Origin: Asterella californica
Lineage: Eukaryota; Streptophyta; Marchantiopsida; Marchantiales; Aytoniaceae
Length of the DNA stretch: 64,000 nt
Reading direction: 5' to 3'
Assembly: GCA_036924285.1 (NCBI GenBank)
Contig: JAYKYS010000009.1
Span: 12,710,001-12,774,000, forward strand
Shown here piece after piece: positions 62,697 through 64,000 of the stretch; positions within the stretch are counted from its first letter, which is position 1; every line of letters begins with the position of its first letter. Made by a program: the position numbers and the translations under genes. The notes under the pieces were generated by a model. The model saw only the letters and a program-made list of their open reading frames with translations. It had not been told where the DNA came from and did not search any database.

Positions 62697-64000
62697 ATGA
62701 AACATTTAGTGAAATCAGATGTGTCCCACTTTAGAATTTTGGGTGCACAGCTTACATGCACATCAATGATGAGAAGAGACAGAAGTTGGATGCAAAATCT
62801 GAGAAGTGTATATTTGTGGGCCATGCTGAGCAAACCAAGAGTTACAAAGTATGCAATCAGTCAACAAAAGAAGACTCATGTCAGCAGAGATGTTAGATTC
62901 TCTGAGTTGGATTCTGATCTAATCGAAGATGAGAAAGAAACTTGTGATACATTCAGATTTAAGCTACCTACAAGTGAGTATCAGATTAATTCAGAATCTG
63001 ATAAATCTGATATAGATGGACTTGGAGCAGTCAACATCTCTCACTATGAAGAGCAAGTTGAGTTCCAACCAATCTGAGTTAGCAAGTATTCATGAAGTTA
63101 AAGGGGATGACTTACAATATGCAGCAGATTTTCAAGTAAGGAGATCAGGAAGGGTTAGAAGACCACCAGCAAGGCTTGATGATTATTGTGGACTTGCTGA
63201 AAGTATTCAGGAGGATGATCCACTTACATTTGAAGAAGCTAACAAAGACCTTGGTTGGAGACAAGCTATGCAAGAGGAGTACAAAATGCTACTTAAAAAT
63301 CATACATGGGATTTCGGTTAAGCTTCTAGGAGGAAAAAGAGCCATCCAATGCAAATGAATTTACAAAATCAGGCTTCAATCAGATGGTTCAGTTGACAAG
63401 CTAAAAGCAAGGATAGTAGCAAGAGGATTTCAACAACAAAAAGGGATTGATTATGGAGAAACTTTTGCACCAGTTGCAAAATGAGATTCAATCATACATG
63501 CAATGGCTCTTGCTGGTCATTATCACTGAGAAATACATCAGATGGATGTGAAGTTAGCTTTCTTTCATGGAGAGTTAGAGGAAGAAGTTAACATGGTTCA
63601 ACCATCAGGATTTGAAGTGAAAACAAAGAAGGATCATGTGCGCATTCTCAGAAAATCTATATATGGATTAAAGCAAGCACCGGTACCAAGGGTTTGGTAT
63701 TTTGAGATACATGAGTTTCTGCACAGCCATGAATTCAGAAGATCAGAGTTGGATCCAAACCTCTATGTCTTGAAAGATAATTCAAAGAGGATCATACTCA
63801 TCTTTATATGTGGATGATATTTTAATCTCAAGAAGTGACAAGGAGTTGGTGCTACTACTCAAAAAAGAACTCAGCAAGAGGTTTGAGATGTCTGATTTGG
63901 GTTTAGCAAGATTATTCCTTGGTGTTGATATTTGACCGATGGAGGACTGTATTATGCTTTCACAACAAGCATACATAAAGTCTATACTTGGAGAGTTTCA
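62697..64000 (+). pseudogene. Integrase C-terminus and RT of copia D
   Basis: The linker (KPRVTKYAISQQKKTHVSRD, VRRSGRVRRPPARLDDYCG) leads into RT: LGWRQAMQEEYKMLLKNHTW, then, after stops, VDKLKARIVARGFQQQKGID, MDVKLAFFHGELEEEVNMVQ and SIYGLKQAPVPRVWY. The catalytic YVDDILIS (about 63807) sits in another frame, and FEMSDLGLARLFLGVDI follows. Both catalytic Asp codons survive, but frameshifts prevent expression. The domain continues past the window end. Confidence 0.85.

Larger units (their letters stand above)
60403..64000 (+). mobile_element. Decayed Ty1/copia element D, runs off the window
   Basis: Gag, zinc knuckle, protease, integrase and RT follow in copia order on the plus strand. Many stops and frameshifts, an 18-bp tandem duplication and an internal deletion show it is dead. 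It belongs to a different copia family than the one at 15-32 kb. It ends the receptor-kinase unit 3. Confidence 0.85.

Noticed and set aside
1..64000. CRISPR array, prokaryotic operon or organellar DNA
   Set aside because: No regularly spaced repeats, no operon structure; spliceosomal introns and LTR elements show nuclear plant DNA.

Overview
The window is a low-gene-density, transposon-rich stretch of a land plant nuclear genome. Two complete 15-exon receptor kinase genes have GT-AG introns of 90 bp to about 1.1 kb. They encode the plant-specific malectin-like/LRR/kinase architecture of LRR subfamily I (At1g67720-like). The rest is Ty3/gypsy and Ty1/copia elements plus one non-LTR element. 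A bryophyte such as a liverwort would fit the compact genes and element mix, but that is only a guess; the sequence alone does not fix the species.

Layout: 1-4.2 kb, decayed gypsy element A (+). 4.5-6.2 kb, a decayed chromovirus-like gypsy fragment B (+). 6.2-9.4 kb, AT-rich sequence with nothing recognised. 9.4-15.4 kb, the first unit of a receptor-kinase tandem triplication, now a pseudogene lacking the third and fourth LRR exons and the transmembrane exon. 15.4-32.5 kb, a three-deep nest: an old copia element (minus strand) is interrupted in its reverse transcriptase by a non-LTR element (minus strand) whose C-terminus looks like a CCHC plus restriction-like endonuclease, and this in turn is interrupted by a very young gypsy element (18462-27225, +) with 915-bp LTRs that look identical and an intact 1628-residue gag-pol ORF. 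32.5-36.9 kb is noncoding with small repeats. 36.9-52 kb is the second receptor-kinase unit, with a young chromovirus (38251-45372, minus strand, 944-bp LTRs with one difference seen) inserted 0.68 kb upstream of the start codon of an intact 999-residue receptor kinase. 53.2-60.4 kb is the third unit, an intact 993-residue receptor kinase whose leader carries a 285-bp solo LTR with a TTTCC target duplication and whose fourth intron carries a 132-bp insertion flanked by a 15-bp direct repeat. 60.4-64 kb is a decayed copia element (+) that inserted 185 bp after the third gene's stop codon and runs off the window.

How it fits together: one receptor-kinase unit (promoter, gene, 3' flank) was triplicated in tandem; copy 1 died and copies 2 and 3 stayed intact but each acquired its own new promoter-proximal retroelement. 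The transposons give a relative clock: copia and gypsy A/B are old, the non-LTR element is intermediate, and the two LTR-matched gypsy elements are recent. The most unusual pattern is a recurrent class of perfect short hairpins (arms 9-18 bp, loops mostly 2-7 nt). In two cases comparison with a paralogous copy shows that one arm replaced unrelated sequence, as expected for snap-back template switching.
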